Part shown: piece after piece, positions 1 through 8,581 of the stretch
Numbering within the stretch: position 1 is the stretch's first letter
How the letters are laid out: each line of letters opens with the position of its first letter
Assembly: GCF_947500405.1 (NCBI RefSeq)
Contig: NZ_CANMRY010000001.1
Coordinates: 1-64,000, forward strand
DNA length: 64,000 bases
DNA from: an uncultured Maribacter sp.
Lineage (GTDB): Bacteria; Bacteroidota; Bacteroidia; Flavobacteriales; Flavobacteriaceae
Direction: 5' to 3'
Position numbers and translations under genes: made by a program
Notes under the pieces: model-generated
Told to the model about the DNA's origin: nothing
What the model saw: only the letters and a program-made list of their open reading frames with translations
Databases searched by the model: none

Positions 1-80
1 ATACATACATACATACATACATACATACATACATACATACATACATACATACATACATACATACATACATACATACATAC
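1..80. repeat. (ATAC)20 tetranucleotide tandem repeat at window edge
   Basis: Twenty perfect ATAC units run from the first base of the window to position 80, so the true length is unknown. The unit is free of stop codons in all frames on both strands, so the tract could be the end of a gene lying outside the window or plain intergenic repeat. It ends 75 bases before the -33 element of the thrS promoter. Tetranucleotide tracts are prone to slippage. Confidence 0.97.
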
Positions 81-155
81 AAACCATCAAATAACTAATT
101 CACTTAATACCTACCTATAATATTATAGATAGTTATCAAAAAGAACCAAACTATA

Positions 156-186
156 TTGCTCGCCTGAATACTACATATTATATTTG
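156..186 (+). promoter_or_regulatory. Promoter of the thrS-infC-rpmI-rplT operon
   Basis: TTG at 156-158, 20 bases, then TATATTTG at 179-186 fits the Bacteroidota housekeeping consensus (TTG / TAnnTTTG). The predicted transcript start near 193 leaves a leader of about 18 bases before thrS, too short for a T-box or other leader control. Confidence 0.7.
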
Positions 187-210
187 TTCCTTATTAGCTA
201 AAAACTAGGA

Positions 211-2151
211 ATGATTAAAATTACTTTACCAGATGGTTCAATTAAGGAGTTCCCTAAAGGAACAACTCCTTATGATATTGCAAAAAGCATAAGCGAAGGT
301 CTTGCTAGAAATATAATTTCAGCAAAATTCAATGATACTATATTAGAAACCGTTTCTCCTTTAAACGAAGATGGAACATTAGTACTTTACACCTGGAATG
401 ATACGGAAGGAAAAAAAGCTTTTTGGCATTCTAGTTCACATATAGTTGCACAAGCAATTGAAGAACTTTACCCTGGAGCTAAATTAACTATTGGCCCCGC
501 TATAGATAATGGTTTTTATTATGATGTTGATTTTGGCGAAAAAACTCTTTCCGAAAAAGATTTTAGTACTATTGAAAAAAGAGCTATTGAAATTGCCAGA
601 GGCAAACATGCTTTTAAAATGCGTTCTGTTTCTAAAAATGTAGCGCTTACCTTATATAAGGAACAAGGCAATGAATATAAAGTAGAGTTAATAGAAAATC
701 TAGACGATGGCACTATTACTTTTTGTGATCACGATACTTTTACGGATTTATGTAGAGGCGGACACATACCTAATACTGGCATTGTAAAAGCCATTAAAAT
801 TTTAAGTGTTGCAGGAGCTTATTGGAGAGGTGATGAAAACAACACACAATTAACTAGAATTTATGGCATTTCTTTCCCTAAACAGAAAGAGCTTACAGAA
901 TATCTTCATTTATTAGAAGAAGCAAAAAAGAGAGACCACAGAAAACTGGGAAAAGAATTAGAACTCTTTACTTTTTCACAAAAAGTAGGGCAAGGACTCC
1001 CTCTATGGCTACCTAAAGGAGCAGCACTTAGAGAGCGTCTAGAAGATTTTCTTAAGAAAGCTCAAAAAAAAGCCGGCTATGAGATGGTGGTTACACCTCA
1101 TATTGGACAAAAAGAACTTTATGTTACTTCTGGGCATTATGCGAAATATGGCGAAGACAGCTTTCAACCAATAAATACTCCTAAAGAAGACGAAGAGTTT
1201 TTATTAAAACCCATGAATTGCCCACATCACTGCGAAATATACAACCACAAACCTTACAGCTACAAAGAACTACCAAAAAGGTTTGCAGAATTTGGAACTG
1301 TATATAGATACGAACAAAGTGGGGAACTACATGGATTAACAAGAGTTAGAGGTTTTACTCAAGATGATGCTCATATATTTTGCACTCCAGAACAATTGGA
1401 TCAAGAATTTAAAAATGTTATTGACCTATCCTTATATGTATTAAGTTCTTTAGGATTTGAAAATTTTACTGCACAAGTATCTGTCCGTGATCTAACAAAA
1501 CCAGAAAAATACATTGGCGAAGTAGAAAATTGGGAAAAAGCTGAAAATGCAATTATAAATGCTGCTAAAGAAAAAGGGCTAGATTTTATTATAGAAAGTG
1601 GAGAAGCCGCTTTTTATGGCCCAAAATTAGACTTTATGATTAAAGATGCTTTGGGTAGAAGTTGGCAATTAGGAACAATCCAAGTAGATTACAACCTTCC
1701 AGAAAGGTTTGAACTCTCTTATAAAGGAAGTGATAATGAGTTACACAGACCTATAATGATACACCGCGCTCCTTTTGGAAGCATGGAACGTTTTATAGCC
1801 TTATTACTAGAACATACCGGGGGTAATTTTCCACTTTGGCTTATTCCTGAACAAGCCATAATTTTACCAGTTAGCGAAAAACATGAAATTTATGCTAAAA
1901 AAGTTTTAAATTCATTAGAAAATAACGAAATTCGCGCCCTTGTAGACAATAGAAATGAAACTATTGGAAAAAAAATACGAGAAGCGGAAATGAGCAAAAC
2001 ACCATTTATGCTGATTGTTGGAGACAATGACATTGAAGGAAATACAATTTCTGTTCGTAGACACGGTGGAGAGGATATAGGAGCAATAAGCATTGAAAAG
2101 TTTACAGACTTGGTAAATAATGAAATAAACAGTACCTTAAAGTCGTTTTAA
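211..2151 (+). CDS. thrS: Threonyl-tRNA synthetase
   Basis: Class II aminoacyl-tRNA synthetase that charges tRNA-Thr in the cytoplasm. The 646 residues match the family length. Order: TGS domain (about 1-61), editing domain with the HxxxH motif (H73, H77) and a later DLCRGGH segment, catalytic core with NCPHHC (zinc-binding Cys), class II motif 2 around [17 protein letters not shown] and motif 3 around [11 protein letters not shown], then the anticodon-binding domain (about 545-646). The ATG at 211 lies just after a good promoter. First gene of an operon with infC (35 bases downstream), rpmI and rplT, the standard bacterial order. Nothing odd in the protein. Confidence 0.98.
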   Translation: MIKITLPDGSIKEFPKGTTPYDIAKSISEGLARNIISAKFNDTILETVSPLNEDGTLVLYTWNDTEGKKAFWHSSSHIVAQAIEELYPGAKLTIGPAIDNGFYYDVDFGEKTLSEKDFSTIEKRAIEIARGKHAFKMRSVSKNVALTLYKEQGNEYKVELIENLDDGTITFCDHDTFTDLCRGGHIPNTGIVKAIKILSVAGAYWRGDENNTQLTRIYGISFPKQKELTEYLHLLEEAKKRDHRKLGKELELFTFSQKVGQGLPLWLPKGAALRERLEDFLKKAQKKAGYEMVVTPHIGQKELYVTSGHYAKYGEDSFQPINTPKEDEEFLLKPMNCPHHCEIYNHKPYSYKELPKRFAEFGTVYRYEQSGELHGLTRVRGFTQDDAHIFCTPEQLDQEFKNVIDLSLYVLSSLGFENFTAQVSVRDLTKPEKYIGEVENWEKAENAIINAAKEKGLDFIIESGEAAFYGPKLDFMIKDALGRSWQLGTIQVDYNLPERFELSYKGSDNELHRPIMIHRAPFGSMERFIALLLEHTGGNFPLWLIPEQAIILPVSEKHEIYAKKVLNSLENNEIRALVDNRNETIGKKIREAEMSKTPFMLIVGDNDIEGNTISVRRHGGEDIGAISIEKFTDLVNNEINSTLKSF

Positions 2152-2186
2152 AGAAAAATATTAAGTTTAATTAAAATATATTAGTC

Positions 2187-2741
2187 ATAGCAATTAGAAA
2201 GAGATTTAGGCCGCAACCTAGAAGGGAAAATAAAAACCCACACAAAATTAACGAGAACGTTATTTCCCCTAACGTTAGGTTAGTTGGTGATAATGTGGAG
2301 GTTGGTGTATATACATTGCAACAAGCAATGGCAAAATCAGAAGAACTTGGTTTAGATTTGGTAGAAATTTCTCCCAAAGCTGACCCACCAGTTTGTAAAA
2401 TTATTGACTATAAAAAGTTCCTATACGAGCAGAAAAAGCGAGAAAAGGTTATGAAGGCGAAAGCCTCCAAAGTTGTGGTTAAAGAAATACGTTTTGGTCC
2501 TAATACAGACGATCATGATTATGAATTTAAAAAGAAACATGCTGAAAAGTTCTTAAAAGAAGGAGCTAAATTAAAAGCTTATGTATTTTTTAAAGGAAGG
2601 TCTATTGTTTATAAAGATCAAGGAGAAATTCTTTTACTTAGATTAGCCTCTGAGTTAGAAGAATTAGGAAAAGTAGAACAAATGCCTAAGTTAGAAGGTA
2701 AAAGGATGACAATGTTTATTGCTCCTAAGACAAAAAAATAA
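2187..2741 (+). CDS. infC: Translation initiation factor IF-3, probable ATA start
   Basis: IF-3 binds the 30S subunit, blocks premature 50S joining and rejects wrong start codons. The protein is 184 aa when read from ATA at 2187 (Ile-Ala-Ile-Arg-Lys-Arg...), the normal family length. The first standard initiator in frame, GTG at 2295, would remove 36 residues that include the conserved NPHKINENV and VRLVGDNVE segments of the N-terminal domain. The frame is open only back to the stop at 2172-2174, and no ATG, GTG or TTG occurs in it before 2295. An AUU-type start is classic for infC and allows self-repression, because IF-3 discriminates against it. ATT at 2193 is the other candidate. The C-terminal half ends in the usual MFIAPK-type tail. 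Confidence 0.92.
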   Translation: MAIRKRFRPQPRRENKNPHKINENVISPNVRLVGDNVEVGVYTLQQAMAKSEELGLDLVEISPKADPPVCKIIDYKKFLYEQKKREKVMKAKASKVVVKEIRFGPNTDDHDYEFKKKHAEKFLKEGAKLKAYVFFKGRSIVYKDQGEILLLRLASELEELGKVEQMPKLEGKRMTMFIAPKTKK

Positions 2742-2792
2742 TTTTTAAATTCCTTTACAGGATTTAAAAAATTTATATAGAAAACTGAATAT

Positions 2793-2814
2793 CTGCCTAT
2801 ATTTTTATAGGCAG
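2793..2814 (+). promoter_or_regulatory. Hairpin in the infC-rpmI spacer
   Basis: A perfect 9-bp stem (CTGCCTATA / TATAGGCAG) with a TTTT loop sits in the 115-base spacer between infC and rpmI. There is no long T-run after it, so it is not a typical terminator. It may be an attenuator, a processing site or part of an L20 autoregulatory leader, known for this operon in other phyla. The function is inference. Confidence 0.55.
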
Positions 2815-2856
2815 TTTCAGCATAAAAAAGTGAGATAATTTAATACATAGGAGAAA

Positions 2857-3054
2857 ATGCCTAAACAGAAAACAAAATCCAGTGCTAAAAAGCGTTTTAA
2901 GCTTACAGGCTCTGGTAAAATCAAGAGAAAGCACGCTTTTAAGAGTCACATTTTGACTAAAAAATCTAAAAAGCGTAAGCTTGCGTTAACACACTCAGCG
3001 TTGGTACACCAAGCTGATGTTAACAGTATAAAAGAACAATTACGTTTAAAGTAA
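2857..3054 (+). CDS. rpmI: 50S ribosomal protein L35
   Basis: 65 aa, very basic, with the family opening [21 protein letters not shown] and the [19 protein letters not shown] core. Structural protein of the large ribosomal subunit. It follows infC and precedes rplT, as in nearly all bacteria. ATG at 2857 follows a purine-rich stretch (aggagaa), one of the few SD-like sequences in the window. Confidence 0.98.
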   Translation: MPKQKTKSSAKKRFKLTGSGKIKRKHAFKSHILTKKSKKRKLALTHSALVHQADVNSIKEQLRLK

Positions 3055-3147
3055 TATTCTTTTCGGTAAACAATTATTAACCCTGGAGTTAGGCCATTAA
3101 AAGAATCAATATTTAAATTGATCGCCTTCTACAAAAAAATTAAAATT

Positions 3148-3492
3148 ATGCCAAGATCAGTAAATGCAGTAGCTTCTAGAGCCCGAAGAAAAAAGGTAAT
3201 GAAGCAAGCCAAAGGTTACTTTGGAAGACGTAAAAACGTTTGGACAGTAGCTAAAAATGCGGTTGAAAAAGCAATGTTATATGCTTATAGAGACCGTAGA
3301 AATAAAAAGAGAACATTCCGCGCCTTGTGGATTACCAGAATTAACGCTGGTGCTAGATTACATGGAATGTCTTACTCTCAGTTTATGGGAAAAGTAAAAG
3401 CTAACAATATAGAACTTAATAGAAAAGTTTTAGCAGACTTAGCAATGAACAACCCAGATGCTTTTAAAGCAATTGTAGAGCAAGTTAAATAA
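3148..3492 (+). CDS. rplT: 50S ribosomal protein L20
   Basis: 114 aa starting [16 protein letters not shown], the exact family start; an in-frame TTG at 3118 would add ten residues not found in L20 and is rejected. L20 binds 23S rRNA early in 50S assembly and in other phyla represses this operon. It closes the thrS-infC-rpmI-rplT unit and is followed at once by a strong intrinsic terminator. Confidence 0.98.
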   Translation: MPRSVNAVASRARRKKVMKQAKGYFGRRKNVWTVAKNAVEKAMLYAYRDRRNKKRTFRALWITRINAGARLHGMSYSQFMGKVKANNIELNRKVLADLAMNNPDAFKAIVEQVK

Positions 3493-3518
3493 ATTAAGAA
3501 TATTATCTCACTATAAGG

Positions 3519-3550
3519 AAAATCCGATTCTAACGAATCGGATTTTTTTT
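3519..3550 (+). terminator. Intrinsic terminator of the rplT operon
   Basis: Perfect stem AATCCGATTC (3521-3530) / GAATCGGATT (3535-3544), loop TAAC, followed by an unbroken T-run to 3550. Confidence 0.93.
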
Positions 3551-3577
3551 ATTTAATATTAGTATATTTAGGTATTA

Positions 3578-4087
3578 ATTTTAAAGTATATCTATATCAA
3601 TCCTATAATATACGTAATTGGTGTTTCTGGCTCTGGTAAATCTACTATTGCCAAATTACTATCCGAAAACACAAATATTCCATTTTTTGATGCAGATGAT
3701 TTTCATCCTGAAGCAAACGTTATTAAAATGAAATCTGGCACTCCTTTAAATGACAATGACCGTTTAGGTTGGCTAAAGACCATAAATAAATTAGCCTCAA
3801 AAAAAACAAATGAAAAAGGAGCAATTATTGCCTGTTCTGCTTTAAAAGAATCTTACCGTTTACTATTAAGTAAAAATATTTCAGACAAAACCACTTGGGT
3901 ATTCTTAGATGGATCTATAGAATTAATTAACAAACGTATGCAAGCAAGAGAAAGTCATTTTATGCCTTCTACACTACTAAAATCTCAATTTGACACTTTA
4001 GAAGTTCCTGAATATGGCATACACTATTCTATTGACACTTCTCCTGAGGTTATTATTAATGATATTAAAAAGAAATTACAGATTTAA
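3578..4087 (+). CDS. gntK: Gluconokinase without a standard start codon
   Basis: Phosphorylates gluconate to 6-phosphogluconate. Visible: strand IYVIGVSGSGKS with the P-loop (about 3608-3640), FFDADDFHPEANVIKM, the gluconokinase-type SGTPLNDNDRLGWL segment, and IIACSALKESYR. The frame is open from 3572 (stop TAG at 3569-3571), yet no ATG, GTG or TTG occurs before the P-loop; the first ATG (3728) would delete the P-loop and give a dead enzyme. Candidates are ATT 3578 (169 aa, near the family length) or ATA 3605/3608. The gene either uses a rare start or has lost it by mutation. The GntP transporter gene 80 bases downstream supports the function. Confidence 0.8.
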   Translation: MLKYIYINPIIYVIGVSGSGKSTIAKLLSENTNIPFFDADDFHPEANVIKMKSGTPLNDNDRLGWLKTINKLASKKTNEKGAIIACSALKESYRLLLSKNISDKTTWVFLDGSIELINKRMQARESHFMPSTLLKSQFDTLEVPEYGIHYSIDTSPEVIINDIKKKLQI

Positions 4088-4167
4088 TACTTGCTTATTT
4101 AATACTGTTTAATAAAATGTATTAGACTTTTATACATTAAGATTATATTAATACATAGCTTAAATTA

Positions 4168-5508
4168 ATGACTACAACTTTATTATTATCCGTATTTATA
4201 GGTATTGCAATTTTATTAATTTTAGTTTTATACTTTAAAATTCAAGCATTTATTTCTCTTCTTATTGCTAGCATTAGCGTTGGTCTCATAGCCGGACTAG
4301 ATGGTATGCAAATTATACAAGTAATACAGAACGGAATGGCTAGCACACTAGGTTTTGTAGCCACTGTTGTTGGCTTAGGTTCTATTCTTGGTGCCATATT
4401 AGAACACTCTGGTGGAACAAAAGTTATAGTTTCTTTTATGATTACTAAATTTGGTATAAAGAGAGCCCCTACAGCACTTGCTATTTCTGGTTTTATTATT
4501 GCTATTCCTGTTTTCTTTGATGTTGCGTTTATTATACTTATACCTATAATCTATTCTTTACAAAGGAAAACAAGAAAATCTCTTTTATTATACGCCATTC
4601 CTCTATTAGCAGGATTAGCAGCAACACATGCTTTTATACCTCCTACTCCTGGCCCAGTTGCTGTTGCTGATATTATTGGAGCTCAATTAGGATGGGTAAT
4701 TCTTATAGGTGCAATTACTGGAATACCAACTGTTCTTGTTTGCGGTTTAATTTTTGGAAAATATATTGCAAAGAAAATACATATAGATGCTCCAGAGTTA
4801 CAAGAAGAAAATAACAAAGATAATAACCTACCTAATATAGGAATTGTATTTTCTATTATTCTTATTCCTATAATTTTAATATTAGCAAATACAACTATAC
4901 AAGCTAATAATACTATAATTACAAATTATGGAACTGCCACGTCTATATTTAATTTTATTGGACATCCATTTATCGCATTAATAATTGCAAACTTATTGGC
5001 CTGGTACTTTTTAGGTATTAAAATGGGATATACCAAGAAAAAAATGTTAGACATTTCTTCAAAATCATTAGCTCCTGCTGGTATAATTATTTTATTGACA
5101 GGTGCTGGAGGAGTTTTTAAACAAATTTTAATAGACACTGGAGCTGGTAGAGTAATAGCAGAGCTAATGACCAATTTAGGGTTACCAATTATTATTTTTT
5201 CTTTCTTTGCCGCTGCAATTGTTAGAATTATACAAGGATCGTCTACAGTTGCTATGATAACTGCTGCAGGTTTAGTATCTCCTTTATTATCAATGCATAC
5301 TTTTTCTAGCCCTCAATTAGCCTGTTTAGTTATTGCAATTGCTTCTGGAGCTTCTATCTTATCCCATGTTAATGATAGTGGATTTTGGTTAGTAAGTCAA
5401 TATTTACACTTAACAGAAAAACAAACATTTAAATCATGGACTTTAATGACAACTATTCTTGCACTCACAGGTTTCGCTACGGTAGTATTACTATATTCTT
5501 TTGTTTAA
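4168..5508 (+). CDS. gntP: GntP-family gluconate:H+ symporter
   Basis: 446 aa, almost wholly hydrophobic, with about 12 predicted membrane segments. It carries family sequences such as HAFIPPTPGPVAVADIIGA (about 152-170), GAGGVFKQILIDTGAG and the C-terminal ASGASILSHVNDSGFWLV. GntP proteins import gluconate or related sugar acids across the inner membrane. The gene lies directly after gluconokinase, so uptake and phosphorylation are probably coupled. Its stop codon overlaps the convergent yjbQ stop by four bases. The exact substrate cannot be read from the sequence. No GntR-type regulator lies nearby. Confidence 0.92.
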   Translation: MTTTLLLSVFIGIAILLILVLYFKIQAFISLLIASISVGLIAGLDGMQIIQVIQNGMASTLGFVATVVGLGSILGAILEHSGGTKVIVSFMITKFGIKRAPTALAISGFIIAIPVFFDVAFIILIPIIYSLQRKTRKSLLLYAIPLLAGLAATHAFIPPTPGPVAVADIIGAQLGWVILIGAITGIPTVLVCGLIFGKYIAKKIHIDAPELQEENNKDNNLPNIGIVFSIILIPIILILANTTIQANNTIITNYGTATSIFNFIGHPFIALIIANLLAWYFLGIKMGYTKKKMLDISSKSLAPAGIIILLTGAGGVFKQILIDTGAGRVIAELMTNLGLPIIIFSFFAAAIVRIIQGSSTVAMITAAGLVSPLLSMHTFSSPQLACLVIAIASGASILSHVNDSGFWLVSQYLHLTEKQTFKSWTLMTTILALTGFATVVLLYSFV

Positions 5509-5927
5509 TTCCCAAATACCGTAATTACAATAGTTCTTCCGGAAGCATAATCTCTATGTTCACAAAGATAAATGCCTTGCCAAATTCCTAGATTTAACTT
5601 TCCTTTAGTTATTGGTATTTGTAGAGAGCTTCCCATTAAAGAAGCCTTTATGTGAGCTGGCATATCATCAGGACCTTCATATGTATGTTTGTAATAGGGC
5701 GCATTTTCAGGAACCATTACATTAATATGACTTTCAAAATCATCTCTAACTGTACTATCTGCATTTTCATTGATGGTTAAACTTGCAGATGTATGCTTAA
5801 TAAAAACCTGAAGGTTTCCTATAGAAATATTTTTAATTTCAGGAATAGAATCAAGAACACAATCTGTAATTAAATGAAAACCTCTTTTAAATTTAGGCAA
5901 CAGGATTTCTCTTTGATAAGATTTCAT
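5505..5927 (-). CDS. YjbQ-family protein (UPF0047)
   Basis: 140 aa, full length for the family. It shows the conserved HTSASLTINENADSTVRDD segment (about 48-66), a central YKHTYEGPDDMPAHIKASL with the invariant His, and the closing GIWQGIYLCEHRD. The family has weak thiamine-phosphate synthase activity in E. coli; the physiological role is not settled. Convergent with gntP, with overlapping stops. Divergent from the HAD gene. Confidence 0.93.
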   Translation of the reverse strand: MKSYQREILLPKFKRGFHLITDCVLDSIPEIKNISIGNLQVFIKHTSASLTINENADSTVRDDFESHINVMVPENAPYYKHTYEGPDDMPAHIKASLMGSSLQIPITKGKLNLGIWQGIYLCEHRDYASGRTIVITVFGN

Positions 5928-6001
5928 ATTTTAAAAAATGAATTTACAAGAACTAAGATATAATTAAATCCAATGAAATACCTTTGTAAAAAAATATTGC
6001 A

Positions 6002-6796
6002 ATGGATTTATCTAGAATTAAAATGGTAGTTACCGATATGGATGGTACGTTACTAAACTCTAACCATCAAGTTAGCGACCGTTTTTTTAAATTACACCAA
6101 CAACTAAAAGGTAAAAACATTCAATTTGTTGCAGCAAGCGGAAGACAATACCATAGTATTATTGATAAACTCTCTTCTATTAAAGAGGATATCATTGTAA
6201 TTGCAGAAAATGGTAGTTTTATAAAACAACAAAATAAAGAGCTATTATCTACCCCGTTAAAGCCTGAAATAAAGGATGAAATTTTAAAAATTGTTGCCAA
6301 TATAAAAGGTGTACACCCTGTTCTTTGCACAAAAGAAAAAGCTTACTTATTAAATTCTTCTACCAAATTTGCTACTAAATTAAAAGAATTTTATTCAAAA
6401 TATGAGATGTTAAACAATCTAGAAGATTACTCTGGAGAAGTTTTAAAAATTGCAATTTATCATTTTGAAAGTTCAGAGGAATTTATTTATCCAGCTGTAA
6501 AACATTTAGAAAAAAAAATAAAGGTAAAAGTATCTGGGCAAAATTGGTTAGACTTATCGGACTTTAATGCGCACAAAGGTTATGCATTACAAAAAGTTCA
6601 AGAATTAATTAATGTTCTACCAGAAGAAACAATGGTTTTTGGTGATTACAATAATGATTTAGAAATGCTAGCCATGTCTACATATAGTTTTGCAATGGAA
6701 AATGCTCATGAAAATGTAAAAAAAATTGCTAATTTTAGCACTACTAGTAATGATGATTATGGTGTAGAAAGAATATTAGAAAAACTTCTAAACTAA
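6002..6796 (+). CDS. Cof-type HAD-IIB family hydrolase
   Basis: 264 aa. HAD motif I DMDGTLLNS (about 12-20, nucleophile and acid Asp), motif II AASGRQ, motif III Lys in the HKGYAL region (about 197), motif IV FGDYNNDLEML. The C2-type cap lies between motifs II and III. Such enzymes remove phosphate from sugar phosphates, nucleotides or FMN; the substrate here is unknown. A TACCTTTG -7 element at 5979-5986 is just upstream, giving a very short leader. The stop codon overlaps the AraC remnant on the other strand. Confidence 0.92.
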   Translation: MDLSRIKMVVTDMDGTLLNSNHQVSDRFFKLHQQLKGKNIQFVAASGRQYHSIIDKLSSIKEDIIVIAENGSFIKQQNKELLSTPLKPEIKDEILKIVANIKGVHPVLCTKEKAYLLNSSTKFATKLKEFYSKYEMLNNLEDYSGEVLKIAIYHFESSEEFIYPAVKHLEKKIKVKVSGQNWLDLSDFNAHKGYALQKVQELINVLPEETMVFGDYNNDLEMLAMSTYSFAMENAHENVKKIANFSTTSNDDYGVERILEKLLN

Positions 6797-7126
6797 ATAA
6801 CATAACTAGGCAAAAACCCATAAATATTTTTAAATGCTACGGTAAATTGTTGCGAATTTTTATAACCTACCTCATAAGATATTTCAGAAACTGTATATTC
6901 TTTTTTTCAATTAACTCTTTTGCTCTCTGCATTCTATGCTTAGTTATATGTTTAAAAATAGTAGATTTAAACATCCTACTAGAAGGACCAAAATTAAACA
7001 GCAAATTATATATTCGTCCAATTTTAAAGTTATACGAAAACTTAAAATCATGAGGATAACCCTTTTCTTTTGAGCTTAAAAATTTGAATGGAATACAATT
7101 TGTTTCGGCGATTTACTATCAGTAAT
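6793..7126 (-). pseudogene. Frameshifted C-terminal remnant of an AraC-family regulator
   Basis: Reading the minus strand from 7126 gives SPKQIVFHSNFLSSKEKG and then an AraC HTH region containing RMFKSTIFKHITKHRMQRAK. After ELIEKK (the A7 run at 6901-6907) the reading continues in the next frame as EYTVSEISYEVGYKNSQQF and ends FKNIYGFLPSYVI and a TAG at 6793-6795. Together this covers the two helix-turn-helix motifs of an HTH_18 domain. A one-base deletion in the A-run (7 instead of 8) explains the frame change. The stretch is also truncated at its N-terminus by a TGA at 7127-7129. Decayed regulator gene, or an error in the A-run plus an older truncation. Confidence 0.75.
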
Positions 7127-7236
7127 TCACAAAAAAACAAACTCACAAAAGAATATATTCTATTGAGAATATAGGACAAAAAACTTTTAATTAGTGTTTG
7201 GAGACAAAACAGAAAGCAAATTGAAATGGATTGCTA

Positions 7237-8499
7237 TTACGTTTTTTGTTTCTTTTTTCTTGCCGCAGGAAATAAAATATTATTTAAAATTAGTCTATAC
7301 CCAGGAGAAGTTGGATGTAACTCTAATTCTGTTTTAGGATCTCCTACTCTATGTTGGTAATCTTCTGGGTCATGACCACCATAAAAAGTAAAAAAACCTT
7401 TTCCTTTTATACCATGAATATAACGAGCCTCGCTATTAATTCTATTCTCGCCTAATACTAGTACTGTAGGTTTTATTTGCTCTCTATTAAATGCCGTTGT
7501 TTGCCCCATAAAACCTTTTACCAAAGAAGTATGATTTTGACAGAGCATCGTTGGTATTGGATCCCATTTAGCCGAAAAATCCATTAAAGAAAAATAATCG
7601 GTCTCTTTTTGAATTTTTCTTCTTTTACTGGTCATATCTATAGAAGAAAATTCATATTGCAATGGGTTTCTTTCTAAAATGTAGTCTGTAAATGCAAAAG
7701 ATTTAGTGTAATCTAATTTACTCTGGTAATTAGCTTCGGAAGGGTCTCCATCAAACATTGGTTCACAAATATCTAATCCGTGTGTTGCCAATGCAATATC
7801 AAAACTATCGGTTGCAGAGCACATTGCAAACATAAATCCGCCTCCAATTACATAGTTTCTTATTTTTAAAGCTACCGCTCTTTTTGCTTCGGATACTTTA
7901 CTATAACCAAGTTTAGTAGCTAAGGCTTCTGCATCTTTTTTTTGTTGCATATACCAAGGTGCTGCACGGTAAGCACCATAAAATTTACCATATTGCCCCG
8001 TAAAATCTTCATGGTGTAAGTGTAACCAATCATACAAAGCTAATTTATCTTCTAAAACCTCTTCATCATAAATAGTTATATACGGTATTTCCGCATAAGT
8101 TAAAACCATAGTAACAGCATCATCCCAAGGTTGTTTTCCTTTAGGAGAGTATACTGCTATTTTAGGAGCTTTTTCTAGAATTACAGATTCTTGATTTTTA
8201 GAAGGGCTACTTATGTCATCTAAAATTCCATTTGCTTCTCCGTCTGATAAAATCTCAAAAGAAACGCCTCTTATTTGGCATTCTTTACGTATTGCTTCGC
8301 CATCTGGTAATAAAAAAGAACCTCCCCTATAGTTTAGCAACCACTGTACTTTTTGTTGTTTTGATAAAACCCAATAAGTAATCCCGTATGCTTTAAGATG
8401 ATTTTTTTGAAATTCTGCATCCATAGGAATTAAAATAACAGATGCTGTTACTTTGGAAACAAAAACTGCAAATAGTAAAAACAGTACTACCTTTTTCAT
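7237..8499 (-). CDS. Exported protein, often labelled asparagine synthetase B
   Basis: About 420 aa with a signal peptide (MKKVVLFLLFAVFVSKVTAS). Flavobacterial homologues are commonly named asparagine synthetase B, but no N-terminal Cys nucleophile, no PP-loop and no AsnB architecture is visible, and the protein is exported; that name should not be trusted. Visible landmarks are a WLLNYRGGSFLLPDG segment, a conserved LHHEDFTGQYGKFYG, a GGGFMFAMCSATDSFDIAL stretch and a C-terminal GFFTFYGGHDPEDYQH. The last two recall class I amidotransferase-like or ThuA-like folds (inference). ATG 8505 is the alternative start. TATCTTTG, a -7 element, lies at 8530-8523. Function unknown. Confidence 0.8.
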   Translation of the reverse strand: MKKVVLFLLFAVFVSKVTASVILIPMDAEFQKNHLKAYGITYWVLSKQQKVQWLLNYRGGSFLLPDGEAIRKECQIRGVSFEILSDGEANGILDDISSPSKNQESVILEKAPKIAVYSPKGKQPWDDAVTMVLTYAEIPYITIYDEEVLEDKLALYDWLHLHHEDFTGQYGKFYGAYRAAPWYMQQKKDAEALATKLGYSKVSEAKRAVALKIRNYVIGGGFMFAMCSATDSFDIALATHGLDICEPMFDGDPSEANYQSKLDYTKSFAFTDYILERNPLQYEFSSIDMTSKRRKIQKETDYFSLMDFSAKWDPIPTMLCQNHTSLVKGFMGQTTAFNREQIKPTVLVLGENRINSEARYIHGIKGKGFFTFYGGHDPEDYQHRVGDPKTELELHPTSPGYRLILNNILFPAARKKKQKT

Positions 8500-8581
8500 A
8501 TACACTTTATATAGTCTATACCCAAAGATAACTTAAAAAGAAGTTTCTATAAAAGTTAGAAACTTAACCTTATCCTAAAAT

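Noticed and set aside
3118..3147. TTG start for rplT ten codons upstream
   Set aside because: The family begins MPRSVNA, which matches ATG 3148 exactly.
211..3492. T-box or other leader RNA controlling thrS
   Set aside because: The promoter is only about 18 bases upstream of the predicted leader end, leaving no room.
6847..7053. 68-codon plus-strand open frame
   Set aside because: It is the opposite strand of the AraC remnant, which gives a recognisable HTH domain.
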